A stretch of DNA of 64,000 nucleotides, taken from positions 124,001 through 188,000 of the forward strand of contig VGFA01000003.1 of the NCBI GenBank assembly GCA_016869025.1. Reading direction: 5' to 3'. The notes beneath the pieces are model-generated. The model did not search any database and was not told the DNA's origin. It saw nothing but the letters and a program-made list of their open reading frames with translations. The stretch comes from Armatimonadota bacterium (GTDB lineage Bacteria; Sysuimicrobiota; Sysuimicrobiia; Sysuimicrobiales; Humicultoraceae). Within the stretch, counting starts at the first letter, position 1. Each line of letters begins with the position of its first letter. Below, piece after piece: positions 7,894 through 16,012 of the stretch. The position numbers were made by a program, and so were the translations under genes.

Positions 7894-8511
7894 CGACGGC
7901 CTCTGGTCGGACGGCAGGAGCGCGGCGATTCCGTCCATGAAGCGCCTTCCCCATGCCTCCAGGTCTGTCCGCGTGATGCGGCCGTCGTGCCGCGGGACGG
8001 CAATGGGCGGGCCCAGCCGGACGACAACCGAGTGCCGGCGGGGCAGCCGCGTGCCCTTGGGCATGGCGTGCTGCGTACCGATTACTGCCATGGGAAGCAC
8101 CGGCGCGCCGGCGCGCAGGGCCAGCAGCGCGGCGCCGGGCTCGGCCTGCATCAACCGGCCGTCGGCGCTGCGCGTGCCTTCGGGGAACATCAGGACGAGT
8201 TCGCCATGGGAAAGAGCCTCGAGCGCGGTGCGGATCGAGCGCCGGTCCGCCTGGCCCCTCCTCACAGGGAAAGTGCCCACCGTGCGCAGCAGCCAGCCGA
8301 GAACGGGCATCTGAAGCAGCTCGTGCTTGGCCATGAAGCGGGCCCTGCGCCGAAGCGCAACCCCGGCGATCGGAGGGTCCGCGGCGCTGACGTGGTTGCA
8401 TACGGCCAGGACCGGGCCCTCTGCCGGTTCGTTCTCGCGGCCCTCCACGCGCAGCCGGAACTGCAGGGAGAAGTAGACCGTGAAGAGCAGTTTCCAGAAG
8501 TCATACCACAT
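7876..8511 (-). CDS. plsC: 1-acyl-sn-glycerol-3-phosphate acyltransferase
   Basis: Membrane-bound phospholipid synthesis enzyme that acylates lysophosphatidic acid to phosphatidic acid. The catalytic motif NHVSAAD (residues 39-45, fitting NHxSxxD) and the substrate-binding FPEGTRS near residue 110 are both present. An N-terminal hydrophobic stretch (FWKLLFTVYFSL) would anchor it. The length of 211 is typical. Its start overlaps the end of cmk by 11 bp. cmk next to plsC is a common arrangement in Gram-positive-like genomes. Confidence 0.93.
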   Translation of the reverse strand: MWYDFWKLLFTVYFSLQFRLRVEGRENEPAEGPVLAVCNHVSAADPPIAGVALRRRARFMAKHELLQMPVLGWLLRTVGTFPVRRGQADRRSIRTALEALSHGELVLMFPEGTRSADGRLMQAEPGAALLALRAGAPVLPMAVIGTQHAMPKGTRLPRRHSVVVRLGPPIAVPRHDGRITRTDLEAWGRRFMDGIAALLPSDQRPSSGTGG

Positions 8512-9184
8512 CCGTGCGCTCCCTGACGAGCTGTACGATCGTTGCGACCACCTGTTCAGTAGTCAAGAGGGTGGTGTCGAGAACAACAGCGTCACCTGCC
8601 GGCCGCAGCGGTGAGAGAGACCGCGTCTCATCGCGCTCGTCCCGCTCGGCCTCCTGGCGGCGGACCTCGTCCTGATCCACGTCCACCCCCCTTGCCCTCA
8701 GTTCGTCGTGCCGCCGCCGGGTCCTCGCCTCAAGACTGGCCTCGAGGAACACCTTGACCTCGGCGTTGGGGAAGACGACCGTGCCTATGTCCCGGCCCTC
8801 CATCACGATTCCCCCGGCGGCCCCGAGGGCCTGCTGCCGCGCCACCAGCGCCGCGCGCACTCCGGGCACAGCGCTGACGATCGAAGCCGCGGTACTGACC
8901 TCCGGGGCGCGGATCGCCTCGGTCACGTCCTCGCCGTCCACCACGATTCTATCCCCACCGCGTGCTGGTCGGAACTCGATGGCCAGCGAGGCGGCCAGGG
9001 CTGCAAGCGCGGCTGCGTCGCGCAGGTCAACGCGTCGCCTCATGGAGGCCAGCGCCACCGACCGATACATGGCACCGGTGTCTATGTGCTTGAACCCAAG
9101 CCTGTCGGCCACGGCCCGCGCCACGGTGGACTTGCCGGACGCGGTAGGACCGTCTATAGCCACCGCCGGGCGCCGTCGGCTCAC
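8501..9184 (-). CDS. cmk: Cytidylate kinase
   Basis: Cytosolic kinase that converts CMP/dCMP to the diphosphates with ATP. The P-loop GPTASGKST is at residues about 12-20 (usual form GPAGSGKST). KHIDTGAMYRSVAL and GRDIGTVVFPNAEVKVFLEAS are CMP-binding and core signatures, and ARTRRRHDEL with DQDEV fits the lid region. Length 227 is normal. It overlaps the ABC ATPase gene upstream by 4 bp and plsC downstream by 11 bp, so it is translated as part of the long minus-strand run. Confidence 0.95.
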   Translation of the reverse strand: MSRRRPAVAIDGPTASGKSTVARAVADRLGFKHIDTGAMYRSVALASMRRRVDLRDAAALAALAASLAIEFRPARGGDRIVVDGEDVTEAIRAPEVSTAASIVSAVPGVRAALVARQQALGAAGGIVMEGRDIGTVVFPNAEVKVFLEASLEARTRRRHDELRARGVDVDQDEVRRQEAERDERDETRSLSPLRPAGDAVVLDTTLLTTEQVVATIVQLVRERTDVV

Positions 9185-10488
9185 GACCGGGCCCCCCCGC
9201 GGGCCAGCAGCCGGCTGAGCGCCTCGAGCGCCGCCGCCGTATCCGGGACCACCAGCGCGCCTGCCGCGGCCAGGCGCGCTGCAGCATCCGCGGCTGCGCC
9301 GCCGGTGAAATCCCGCGCCTCCTGCCCCTCCACCATGACAACCGGAACCCCGGCAGTCAGCGCAGCTTCCGCAACTTCCAGATTCCGCAAGTTACCCGGA
9401 CCGATGGGGGTGGGCGCGATAATCACGGCGCGGCAGGTCAGGGCGGCCCGGATGGCCTCGTCGGCAGCGGCACTGCTGATCGGCGAGAACGGTGCCTCCT
9501 CGATCACCTGGGCTCCCACGGCCCGTGCTGTTTCGTCGTCGGCGTCCATCACGTGCACAACTCCCACGCTCAGGCGACAGCCCGCCTCGGCGCAGCGGTT
9601 CAGGATCTCAACGCCGGTCCCGCCGCCGCAGATCACGTGAACCCGTGGCCCGGTCCCTTGAGCCGCCGGTCCAGGAGCCACCGTCAGGTACGGGCGCCCG
9701 GTCCTGGCGTCGATCCGAACGGTCACGCCAGCACCATACGCCTCACGGATGAGGTCTGGGGCGACGACATCGGCCGGGCGGCCGCTGGCAAGGAGGCGGC
9801 CCTGGCTCAGCAGCGCCATGCGATCACAGAAACTGGCCGCCAGGTTCAAGTCGTGGATCGCTGCCACGGCGGTGAGGCCGCGGCCGGCCAGGGTTCTCAG
9901 GAGCTCCATGATCTCAAGCTGCCGTCCCAGGTCCAGGTGCACCGTGGGCTCGTCCAGGAGCAGGAGGCGCGGCTGCTGGGCTAGGGCCCGGGCAATCAGC
10001 ACACGCTGTCGCTCTCCGCCGCTTAGGGCCTCTATTGGGCGGTCGGCCAGTTCCACAGCACCGGTCTGCTCCAGGGCCCCGTCCACGGCCTGGAGATCGG
10101 CCGGACCAGGGCGCGCCAGCCGGCCCAGGTGGGGGTTCCTCGCCCACGCCACGGCCTCTCGCACCGTGACACCTGCTGGCACGACCGGATGCTGTGGCAG
10201 GACAGAGATCTGTCTGGCCAGGACTTCTACCGGCGTCTCGTGCGGGGCGAGTCCTTCCACCAGCACCCCACCCGCCTCCGGACCCACTGCGCCGGCTATC
10301 GCACGCAGCAGGGTGGTCTTGCCCGCGCCGTTGGGTCCGACGATGCCGAAGAACGCCCCGGACGGTATCTCAAGGGAGACACCACCCAGCGCCGTGATGC
10401 CGGCCAGCCGGCACACCAGTCCGGCGATCTCGACCCGACACCCATCTGCGGCAGACAAACTACCGTCCATTGCCCAGCAGCCTGGCAA
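9181..10488 (-). CDS. Vitamin B12/iron-complex type ABC transporter ATPase with an extra C-terminal domain
   Basis: Residues about 18-265 are a FecE/BtuD-type ABC ATPase: Walker A GPNGAGKTT, Q-loop LPQHP, signature LSGGERQRV, Walker B LLLLDEP, and a His switch AAIHDLNLA. Residues about 285-435 form a separate Rossmann-like domain (VHVICGGGTGVEILNRC, VIIAPTPIGPGNLRN, VVMVEGQEARDF) that I do not recognise as a named family. A second in-frame ATG at 10470 would shorten the overlap with the upstream binding-protein gene to 11 bp. The cognate permease gene is not between these two genes or elsewhere in the window. Confidence 0.85.
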   Translation of the reverse strand: MPGCWAMDGSLSAADGCRVEIAGLVCRLAGITALGGVSLEIPSGAFFGIVGPNGAGKTTLLRAIAGAVGPEAGGVLVEGLAPHETPVEVLARQISVLPQHPVVPAGVTVREAVAWARNPHLGRLARPGPADLQAVDGALEQTGAVELADRPIEALSGGERQRVLIARALAQQPRLLLLDEPTVHLDLGRQLEIMELLRTLAGRGLTAVAAIHDLNLAASFCDRMALLSQGRLLASGRPADVVAPDLIREAYGAGVTVRIDARTGRPYLTVAPGPAAQGTGPRVHVICGGGTGVEILNRCAEAGCRLSVGVVHVMDADDETARAVGAQVIEEAPFSPISSAAADEAIRAALTCRAVIIAPTPIGPGNLRNLEVAEAALTAGVPVVMVEGQEARDFTGGAAADAAARLAAAGALVVPDTAAALEALSRLLARGGARS

Positions 10489-11374
10489 CTAGATCCAGAC
10501 CTTCCACCACGCGGGGACCGGGCCGCGCTACCAGCGAGGTCGGCAGATCGTACACCCGCCCTGCCCTCACCGCGTCCAGGGCGGCCCAGCCGGGTCTCCC
10601 CCGCAGTCGGTCTCTCCCCGGGTAGAGCAGCAGGATCACCTGCGGGTTCCTGTTCAGGACGTCCTCGATCGGGACAGGAACGTATCCGCGGCGGTCGCCG
10701 AAGATGTTGGCGCCGCCGGCGCGGGTGACCAGATCGTCCACCAGCGTTCGGCCGCCCGCGGCCAGCACTGGTTCATGCCACACCTCGATGTAGACAGTGC
10801 GCCGGACGGCTGGGCGAACGGCCGCTGCCCGGCGCCGGAGGAACAGGGCCAGGCCCTCGGCCTCCCTGGTGCGGCCCGTCACCCGGCCCAGTAGTCGAAC
10901 CAGATCAACCGTCCCCTCAACCGAGGCGGCGTCCACCGCCAGGACGGGCAGGCGGAGCGCCCGCAGACGAACAAGCTGGTCATGTTGCAGGCTTGGCATT
11001 CCGACAACCAGATCCGGCTTGAGGGCCATCACGCGCTCCAGGCTGACCACAACGCCGCCCACGCGCGGCCTGCTGCGAACCCGCTCAGGCGGGTAGTCGT
11101 CGGAGTCGCTGATCCCGATGACCTCTCGGTCTAGGCCCAGGGCGAACAGGACCTCTGTCACGCTCGGAGCCATTGAGACTATCCGGACCGGCCTGGCCCC
11201 TATGGTGAGGTGTACCCCGGAGGCATCCGTCAAAGTCATCGGATAGGTCCCGCCGGCACCTGTGGCTCCGACGGCCGCGGCTGCGAATGCGCCGACAGAG
11301 GCCGCCATCAGCAGAGCAAGCAGGACAGCAACCGCGGATCGAAGCGCCGTGACCCGCTCCGATGCCACCCTCAT
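10460..11374 (-). CDS. Periplasmic/lipid-anchored substrate-binding protein, BtuF/FecB type
   Basis: Secreted substrate-binding protein of the iron-siderophore/cobalamin class. The N terminus has a long hydrophobic signal (AVAVLLALLMAASVGAFAAAAVG) with no clear lipobox. The core reads RIVSMAPSVTEVLFALGL, GISDSDDYPPE, LKPDLVVGMPSL and VIEDVLNRNPQVILLL-like segments, the typical TroA/BtuF fold order. It overlaps the methyltransferase gene by 4 bp and the ATPase gene by 29 bp (or 11). Cobalamin, heme or a siderophore are all possible ligands; no cobalamin riboswitch was seen. Confidence 0.88.
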   Translation of the reverse strand: MRVASERVTALRSAVAVLLALLMAASVGAFAAAAVGATGAGGTYPMTLTDASGVHLTIGARPVRIVSMAPSVTEVLFALGLDREVIGISDSDDYPPERVRSRPRVGGVVVSLERVMALKPDLVVGMPSLQHDQLVRLRALRLPVLAVDAASVEGTVDLVRLLGRVTGRTREAEGLALFLRRRAAAVRPAVRRTVYIEVWHEPVLAAGGRTLVDDLVTRAGGANIFGDRRGYVPVPIEDVLNRNPQVILLLYPGRDRLRGRPGWAALDAVRAGRVYDLPTSLVARPGPRVVEGLDLVARLLGNGR

Positions 11375-11955
11375 CGCCGGGATCCCCTTGGCTTTCTGGC
11401 CACAATCCTACCAAGCGCGCGGGTGCGTCCGCCCTCCCGGAAAAGACCCTCCTGAAGATAGAGCACCTCCCAGTCCCGGAACCGACGCCGCAGTTCGCCT
11501 TTTCTGAGCCGGTGTGCGGGCCCGCGGGGACCAGGGTCCGGCTCGGGCCATTCCAGGTGTGTCTCCAGGATCATCACCCCACCGGGCCGCACCGCCTCCT
11601 GCATCGCCCTAAGCAGCTTCCTCTTCAGGAAGAACGTGTTCACGACCACATGGTACCGCGCCTTCGGGAACAGGTGGGTGTCGAGATCCGCCTCGACCCA
11701 CCGCACGCGCAGGTGCCTCCGTGCAGCCCGGCGGGCCGCTACTGCCAGCGCAGTGGGCGAGATGTCAACGGCGCACACATCGTAGCCGGCCGATGCCAGC
11801 AGCAGGGCATTGCGCCCCAGGCCGGTGGCCACGTCCAACGCGCGGCCCCGAGGCAGGAGCGGTAGCCACCTCCTCAATAGGCCTGACGGCGGCCCGTCGT
11901 GCACGCGCTCGCCTGCTGCGTACCTGGCTTCCCATTTCTTGCGATCAACCTTCAT
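11371..11955 (-). CDS. Class I SAM-dependent methyltransferase (TehB/UbiE-like)
   Basis: Rossmann-fold methyltransferase of 194 residues. Motif I is LDVATGLGRNALLLASAG (residues about 40-57), followed by an acidic VCAVDIS strand, then WVEADLD, and the post-motif VRPGGVMILETHLEW. Such proteins methylate small molecules or metalloid oxyanions; the substrate cannot be read from sequence. It sits 11 bp after the D,D-carboxypeptidase gene and overlaps the binding-protein gene by 4 bp. Confidence 0.8.
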   Translation of the reverse strand: MKVDRKKWEARYAAGERVHDGPPSGLLRRWLPLLPRGRALDVATGLGRNALLLASAGYDVCAVDISPTALAVAARRAARRHLRVRWVEADLDTHLFPKARYHVVVNTFFLKRKLLRAMQEAVRPGGVMILETHLEWPEPDPGPRGPAHRLRKGELRRRFRDWEVLYLQEGLFREGGRTRALGRIVARKPRGSRR

Positions 11956-11966
11956 GCCGCTGCCCC

Positions 11967-12842
11967 TCAGTGCCCCGAAGGCCTTTGGCCCCCCGACAGC
12001 GCGCCCGCCGGGACGGAGCGGAATCCAAGATCCAGCAACCGTTCCGCATCACCGAAGACGTCGCGACTGTTGAGCACGACCACGAGCATCTGGCGGCCGT
12101 CCCGCGTTGCCGAGGCAACCAGCGAAGGCCCTGACGCCGCGGTCCACCCGGTCTTCACCCCATCGGCTCCAGGATAGCGCCCGAGGAGCCGGTTGGTGTT
12201 GACGAGGCGCTGGGGCGGTCGGCCAGGCCGTACCAGTTCCGAGGTTTCGGTACGCGCCAGGGCTGCGAAATCCGCGTTGCGAAGGGCATGGCGTGCGATC
12301 AGGGCGAGGTCGAGGGCGGTGCTGTAGTGCCCCGCGGCCTCGAACCCGTGCGGGCTGACAAACCGGCTCTCGCGGGCGCCCAACTGCCGTGCCTTGGTGT
12401 TCATCTCCTCGACGAAGCGTTCACTGGTACCGAAGACCGCCTCGGCCACGGCCACCGCCGCATCGTTGGCCGAGCGGAGCATCATCGCAAGCAGCAGATC
12501 TCTGGCCTGCCATCTCTCTCCGGCCACAAGCCCTACGAACGCACCCTGATGCTGGGCGGCAGCGCGTGTGCTCACGGTGACGACCGTGCCGGCAGGTAGT
12601 CGCTCGATGGCCATGATCGCGGTCAGGATCTTCGTGGTGGACGCCGGAGGCCACCGGCGGTGCGCCGCAAGAGCGTGCAGGATGCGGCCGGTTGTAGCGT
12701 CCATGACGATCGCGGCGGTGGGCCCATCGGGTGCGGCAGGACTGGCCGCCGCGGCATCCGCCGGAGCCGCTCCTGCCGTCATCACTGCGCACAGCGCCAG
12801 CAGCAGGCCTGCCAACAGGGCGTGCCGGAGCACGGCGCTCAC
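11967..12842 (-). CDS. D-alanyl-D-alanine carboxypeptidase, peptidase S11
   Basis: Secreted penicillin-binding protein that trims the terminal D-Ala of peptidoglycan pentapeptides. All three S11 motifs are present: SxxK as S68TTK71, SxN as S124AN126 and KTG at 230-232. A signal peptide (HALLAGLLLALCAVMTAGAAPADA) is clear. The C-terminal PBP5 domain and amphipathic anchor are absent, so at 291 residues it is a short, possibly soluble DacB/DacF-type enzyme. Its start overlaps the scpB stop by 4 bp. Confidence 0.93.
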   Translation of the reverse strand: MSAVLRHALLAGLLLALCAVMTAGAAPADAAAASPAAPDGPTAAIVMDATTGRILHALAAHRRWPPASTTKILTAIMAIERLPAGTVVTVSTRAAAQHQGAFVGLVAGERWQARDLLLAMMLRSANDAAVAVAEAVFGTSERFVEEMNTKARQLGARESRFVSPHGFEAAGHYSTALDLALIARHALRNADFAALARTETSELVRPGRPPQRLVNTNRLLGRYPGADGVKTGWTAASGPSLVASATRDGRQMLVVVLNSRDVFGDAERLLDLGFRSVPAGALSGGQRPSGH

Positions 12843-13387
12843 CCCACCGGATCTAGCATGGCCTGCACGCCGCGCTCGCCCGCGGGCGGCAGATCAGAAA
12901 GCCCGCGGAGGCCGAAGTACCGGAGGAACCGTTCCGTGGTCCCGAACAGCATGGGGCGTCCCACCGTCTCGCGACGACCCACCACGCGGATCAGATGGCG
13001 CTCGAGCAGGCGCTCGATGTGCCAATCGCTGCTGCTTCCGCGGATCTGCTCGATGTCGCCCCTGGTCGCCGGCTGCCGGTACGCGATTATCGCAAGGGTC
13101 TCGAGGGCTCCCTTGGACAGGGATTCGCCGTGCTCGTACTGGAGAAACCGGCGCACCAGATCGGCGTGCTCCGGCCTGGTGCAGAGCTGATAGCCGCCGG
13201 CGACCTCCTGCACCTGAAGGCCGCCGTCTGCCAGGCGCGACTCTAGGTGATCTACTGCCTCCCGTGCGCGGTCCGCTGGGACATCCAGCACGGCTGCCAG
13301 GCGATCGAGTGGTACCGGCCGGTCGGCGACAAACAGCAGGCTCTCAACCGAGCGCGCCAGTTCCCCGATACCATCAGGGGATACCAT
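12839..13387 (-). CDS. scpB: Segregation and condensation protein B
   Basis: Kleisin-associated winged-helix subunit of the SMC-ScpAB condensin. Family hallmarks: VESLLFVADRPVPLDRLAAVL at the N terminus, SKGALETLAIIAYRQPATRGDIEQIRG in the middle, and GRPMLFGTTERFLRYFGL near the end. ATG 13387 gives 182 residues. The frame stays open upstream to 13474, but those residues come from the TnpB element and are not ScpB-like. No good ribosome-binding site precedes the ATG, consistent with the element having replaced the native upstream sequence. Confidence 0.92.
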   Translation of the reverse strand: MVSPDGIGELARSVESLLFVADRPVPLDRLAAVLDVPADRAREAVDHLESRLADGGLQVQEVAGGYQLCTRPEHADLVRRFLQYEHGESLSKGALETLAIIAYRQPATRGDIEQIRGSSSDWHIERLLERHLIRVVGRRETVGRPMLFGTTERFLRYFGLRGLSDLPPAGERGVQAMLDPVG

Positions 13388-13448
13388 AGGAACTGCGGCG
13401 GGGGAATGCCGCCTGCCCTCCTCTCTACCCGCAGAGTGTCGGCACATA

Positions 13449-13457
13449 TGGCATAAT
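13449..13457 (+). promoter_or_regulatory. Extended -10 promoter of tnpB
   Basis: TGGCATAAT at 13449-13457 is an extended -10 element (TGn plus CATAAT). There is no convincing -35. The tnpB ATG at 13464 is only six bases after it, so the transcript would begin at or next to the start codon and be essentially leaderless. Confidence 0.45.
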
Positions 13458-13463
13458 ACGAGC

Positions 13464-14633
13464 ATGAACCGCACCGTTCGCGTACTTCTTCAGACCACTC
13501 CTGAACAGGCCGCAGCCCTCGCAGAGACCGCACGCCTCTTCAGCGCCGTCTTCAACGAGGTCTGCGCCTACGGCTGGGCGCATAACGAGAAAAACGGTGT
13601 CCGCCTTCACCACGCCACCTACTACCCGCTGAAGGAACGCTACCCTGCACTCGTCTCTGACCTGCATTGCCAGGCCCGCGTCAAAGCGACGGAAGCCCTG
13701 AGGAGTGTATTCGTTTTGCGGCGTCAGGGGCGCAAGGTATCTGCCCCGAGGTCGTCTCAGTGTCCGCCCCGCTTCAACAAGCACACCTTCAAGGTGGATT
13801 GGCCTAACCGGACGGTTCGGCTTTCGACCACACAGGGCCGCATGAGCCTCCCCTTCCAGCTTCTCGCCTATGCTGAAAAGTGCGCTGGCGCGACTGTCCT
13901 GACCAGCGACCTTCTCCAGCGCGACGGCAACTGGTGGCTCCACATCGTCGTTGACCTGCCTGCGCCTGAGGTTACTCCCAATGCGGAGGTCGTCGGCGTA
14001 GACCTTGGCATTGCCCAACCCGCCGTCACCTCCAACAACCGCTTCCTCGGGAAGAAGGGTTGGCGGGCGGTGGAGACCCGCAACTTCAACCTCCGCCGTG
14101 CCCTCCAGGCCAAGGGCACAAAGTCCGCCAAGCGACACCTGCGGAAGATGCGCCGCCGACAGGAGCGGTTCCGTCGAGACTGCGATCACGTGCTCTCGAA
14201 GCAGATCGTCGAGGCCTGCCCTCATGGGGGAACGATTATCTTGGAGAATCTCAAGGACATCCGCCGTCGAACCAAGGTCCGCCACGGCAAGCAGGCCCGT
14301 CGTCTGCATAGCTGGTCGTTCGCTCAACTCAAGTCGTTCGTCCGGTACAAGGCCGAAGGAAGAGGCATAACGGTGGTCGGGGTAGACCCTCGGCATACCT
14401 CCCAAATGTGCTCCTCCTGCGGGCATATTGCTCGCGACAACCGCCGTTCCCGCGCCTGGTTCCAATGTCGTGCGTGCGGTTTCTTGCTCCACGCCGACTT
14501 GAATGGGGCGCGCAACATCGCGGCCAAGTACCATGCCGCCGTCGGTATACCCGGCGGTGGTGGGCAGCCCGTCAACCTGCCTATCGTGGGGAGCAGTGCT
14601 TCGCATGGCTCACTCACAAGCTGCCGGCTTTAG
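13464..14633 (+). CDS. tnpB: RNA-guided endonuclease TnpB (IS200/IS605-group OrfB)
   Basis: TnpB of 389 residues with an intact-looking RuvC-like core: D180 in VVGVDLGIAQP, E261 in TIILENL and D345 in HADLNGARNIAAKY. The zinc finger is complete: CSSC at 316-319 and CRAC at 335-338. TnpB proteins are omegaRNA-guided DNA nucleases that help retain the transposon. With no tnpA here, it would need a transposase in trans to move. It is divergent to the scpA/scpB genes on both sides. No frameshift or stop is seen. Confidence 0.95.
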   Translation: MNRTVRVLLQTTPEQAAALAETARLFSAVFNEVCAYGWAHNEKNGVRLHHATYYPLKERYPALVSDLHCQARVKATEALRSVFVLRRQGRKVSAPRSSQCPPRFNKHTFKVDWPNRTVRLSTTQGRMSLPFQLLAYAEKCAGATVLTSDLLQRDGNWWLHIVVDLPAPEVTPNAEVVGVDLGIAQPAVTSNNRFLGKKGWRAVETRNFNLRRALQAKGTKSAKRHLRKMRRRQERFRRDCDHVLSKQIVEACPHGGTIILENLKDIRRRTKVRHGKQARRLHSWSFAQLKSFVRYKAEGRGITVVGVDPRHTSQMCSSCGHIARDNRRSRAWFQCRACGFLLHADLNGARNIAAKYHAAVGIPGGGGQPVNLPIVGSSASHGSLTSCRL

Positions 14634-14648
14634 CCGACAGTCGTTGAC
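14500..14648 (+). ncRNA. Predicted omegaRNA (right-end RNA) of the TnpB element
   Basis: In this family the guide RNA scaffold comes from the 3' part of tnpB and the element's right end. The hairpin at 14621-14640 and TCGTTGAC at 14641-14648 fit the scaffold end. The guide would then be the flanking sequence from 14649 on, which here is the 3' end of scpA read antisense. The 5' limit is a guess. Confidence 0.5.
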
Positions 14649-15392
14649 CTAGGCCCTCTGCACCATGATTGGCGCCAGCGGGGAGGCCTGCTGCACTCGG
14701 ACCTTCTGGTCCTTGATCAGTTCCAGCAAGGCCAGGAACGTCACCACCACGACGACGGCGGTTGCCCGTCGCGGAAACAGCGCAGAGAACTCCAGGCCCT
14801 GCGGCGCGTTGTCCAGCGCGCCCAGGATGGCCGACATGCGATCGGCAACCCGAACCGGCTCATCCACGACCTCGGCGGCGCGCTCCTCCCGGGCACGCGC
14901 AAGCACCTCTTCGAAGGCCCGGAAGAGATCCTCAACCGTCACTCCCTCCAGCAGGACGTCTGCCGGATCCCCCTGCCACGGCCGTACGAAGACCTGCTGC
15001 TGGAGACTCTCCAGCACCCGGAGCGCCTCGGCGGCTTCCTTGAAAGCCCGGTACTCGGCGAGTTGCTCCTCCAGGCGTTCGGGTAGGTCGCTGTCCTCAG
15101 GAACCTGGACGGGCTCAGGCGGAGGGGGTTTGGGCAGGAGCAACTTGGCCTTCATCTCAACAAGCGCGGCAAGCAGCCAGAGCGTCTCGACGGCCTGATT
15201 GAGGTCCAGGGAGGCCTTGGCGCGCCGCAGGAACTCGTCTGCCATCTCGGCCAGCGGGATGTCGTTGAGATCTATCTTCCCCTGGTGGGCGAGCGTTACC
15301 AGCAGGTCAAGCGGGCCCTCGTAGCCGGGTATGCTCACCGTGTAGGCAGATGCGGGGTTGCGGGTGAACGGGCCGGATGGTTCGGTTGTCAT
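14649..15392 (-). CDS. scpA: Segregation and condensation protein A (kleisin)
   Basis: Kleisin subunit that bridges SMC heads in chromosome segregation. The N terminus reads YEGPLDLLVTLAHQGKIDLNDIPLAEM, the classic ScpA start; a middle acidic, coiled region and a C-terminal winged helix (FLALLELIKDQKVRVQQ) follow. ATG 15392 overlaps the M50 protease stop by one base (TGATG), which settles the start and gives 247 residues. The stop codon abuts the right end of the TnpB element, so the reading frame is intact. Confidence 0.94.
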   Translation of the reverse strand: MTTEPSGPFTRNPASAYTVSIPGYEGPLDLLVTLAHQGKIDLNDIPLAEMADEFLRRAKASLDLNQAVETLWLLAALVEMKAKLLLPKPPPPEPVQVPEDSDLPERLEEQLAEYRAFKEAAEALRVLESLQQQVFVRPWQGDPADVLLEGVTVEDLFRAFEEVLARAREERAAEVVDEPVRVADRMSAILGALDNAPQGLEFSALFPRRATAVVVVVTFLALLELIKDQKVRVQQASPLAPIMVQRA

Positions 15393-16012
15393 CAAAGGCC
15401 GCCTGCGCCAATCGCCAGTGTGACCAGCCACCGCACGGGTTGATCCAGAAGAAGACCAATGAGGCGGCCGGGCAGCAGGATCAGGGCCAGCAACAGCAAC
15501 GGGCCGAACTGGGCCAGCCGGTCATAGGCGCGGGCCTGGACCGGGGGCAGCAGACCGGAGAGGACCTTCGATCCATCCAGCGGGGGTATGGGCAGCAGGT
15601 TGAAGATGGCCAGCACCGCGCTGATGAAGATCACGGTCAGCAGCAGGCCCCCCAACCAGGAGCCGGGCTCGGCCAGGCCGAGCTGGTAGACCAGCCCGAG
15701 CAGGAATGCCGTTGCGACGTTCGCGAGCGGGCCGGCCGCTGCCACCACCAGCATCCCCTTGCGCGGGTCCGGGAAGTACCTGGGGTTGACCTCGACGGGC
15801 TTGGCCCACCCAAACCCCGCGATCAGGAGCAGCAGGGCCCCGATCGGGTCCAGGTGCACAACCGGGTTGAGCGAGAGGCGGCCGCGGGTGCGTGGTGTGG
15901 GATCGCCCAGCCGATCGGCGGTCCAGGCGTGCGCGAACTCGTGCACCGTGACGGCAGCGAGAATCGCGATCACGCGCAGCAGCAGGTCCAGAGGGTCGCC
16001 CCGCAGCATCAA
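15392..16012 (-). CDS. Site-2 protease family (M50) membrane metalloprotease
   Basis: Polytopic membrane zinc protease of the short FtsE-less S2P/Rv-type group. The metal-binding HEFAH is at residues about 24-28 in VTVHEFAHAWTADRLGDPT, and the third ligand is in NLLPIPPLDGSKVL. About five hydrophobic segments are visible over 206 residues. It overlaps lysA by 4 bp and scpA by 1 bp. The M50-scpA-scpB order is common in Gram-positive-like genomes. Its substrate is unknown. Confidence 0.9.
   Translation of the reverse strand: MMLRGDPLDLLLRVIAILAAVTVHEFAHAWTADRLGDPTPRTRGRLSLNPVVHLDPIGALLLLIAGFGWAKPVEVNPRYFPDPRKGMLVVAAAGPLANVATAFLLGLVYQLGLAEPGSWLGGLLLTVIFISAVLAIFNLLPIPPLDGSKVLSGLLPPVQARAYDRLAQFGPLLLLALILLPGRLIGLLLDQPVRWLVTLAIGAGGL

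Larger units (their letters stand above)
13388..14648 (+). mobile_element. Solo TnpB (IS1341-type) element between scpA and scpB
   Basis: An insertion of about 1.26 kb on the opposite strand separates scpA and scpB, genes that normally abut. The right end is well marked: the tnpB stop lies in a hairpin (CTGCCGGC 14621-14628, loop TTTA, GCCGACAG 14633-14640), then TCGTTGAC at 14641-14648, directly followed by the scpA stop codon. That is the usual right-end form of IS200/IS605-group elements. The left end is not sharply defined; 13388 is the outer limit given by the scpB start. No tnpA transposase gene is present. Confidence 0.75.

Noticed and set aside
11375-12000. Cobalamin riboswitch for the BtuF-like gene
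   Set aside because: The gene is inside an overlapping operon with no leader, and no B12-box-like sequence is visible.
13389-13412. Small hairpin GCGGC/GCCGC as the TnpB left end
   Set aside because: Only five base pairs in GC-rich DNA; not enough to set the element boundary.
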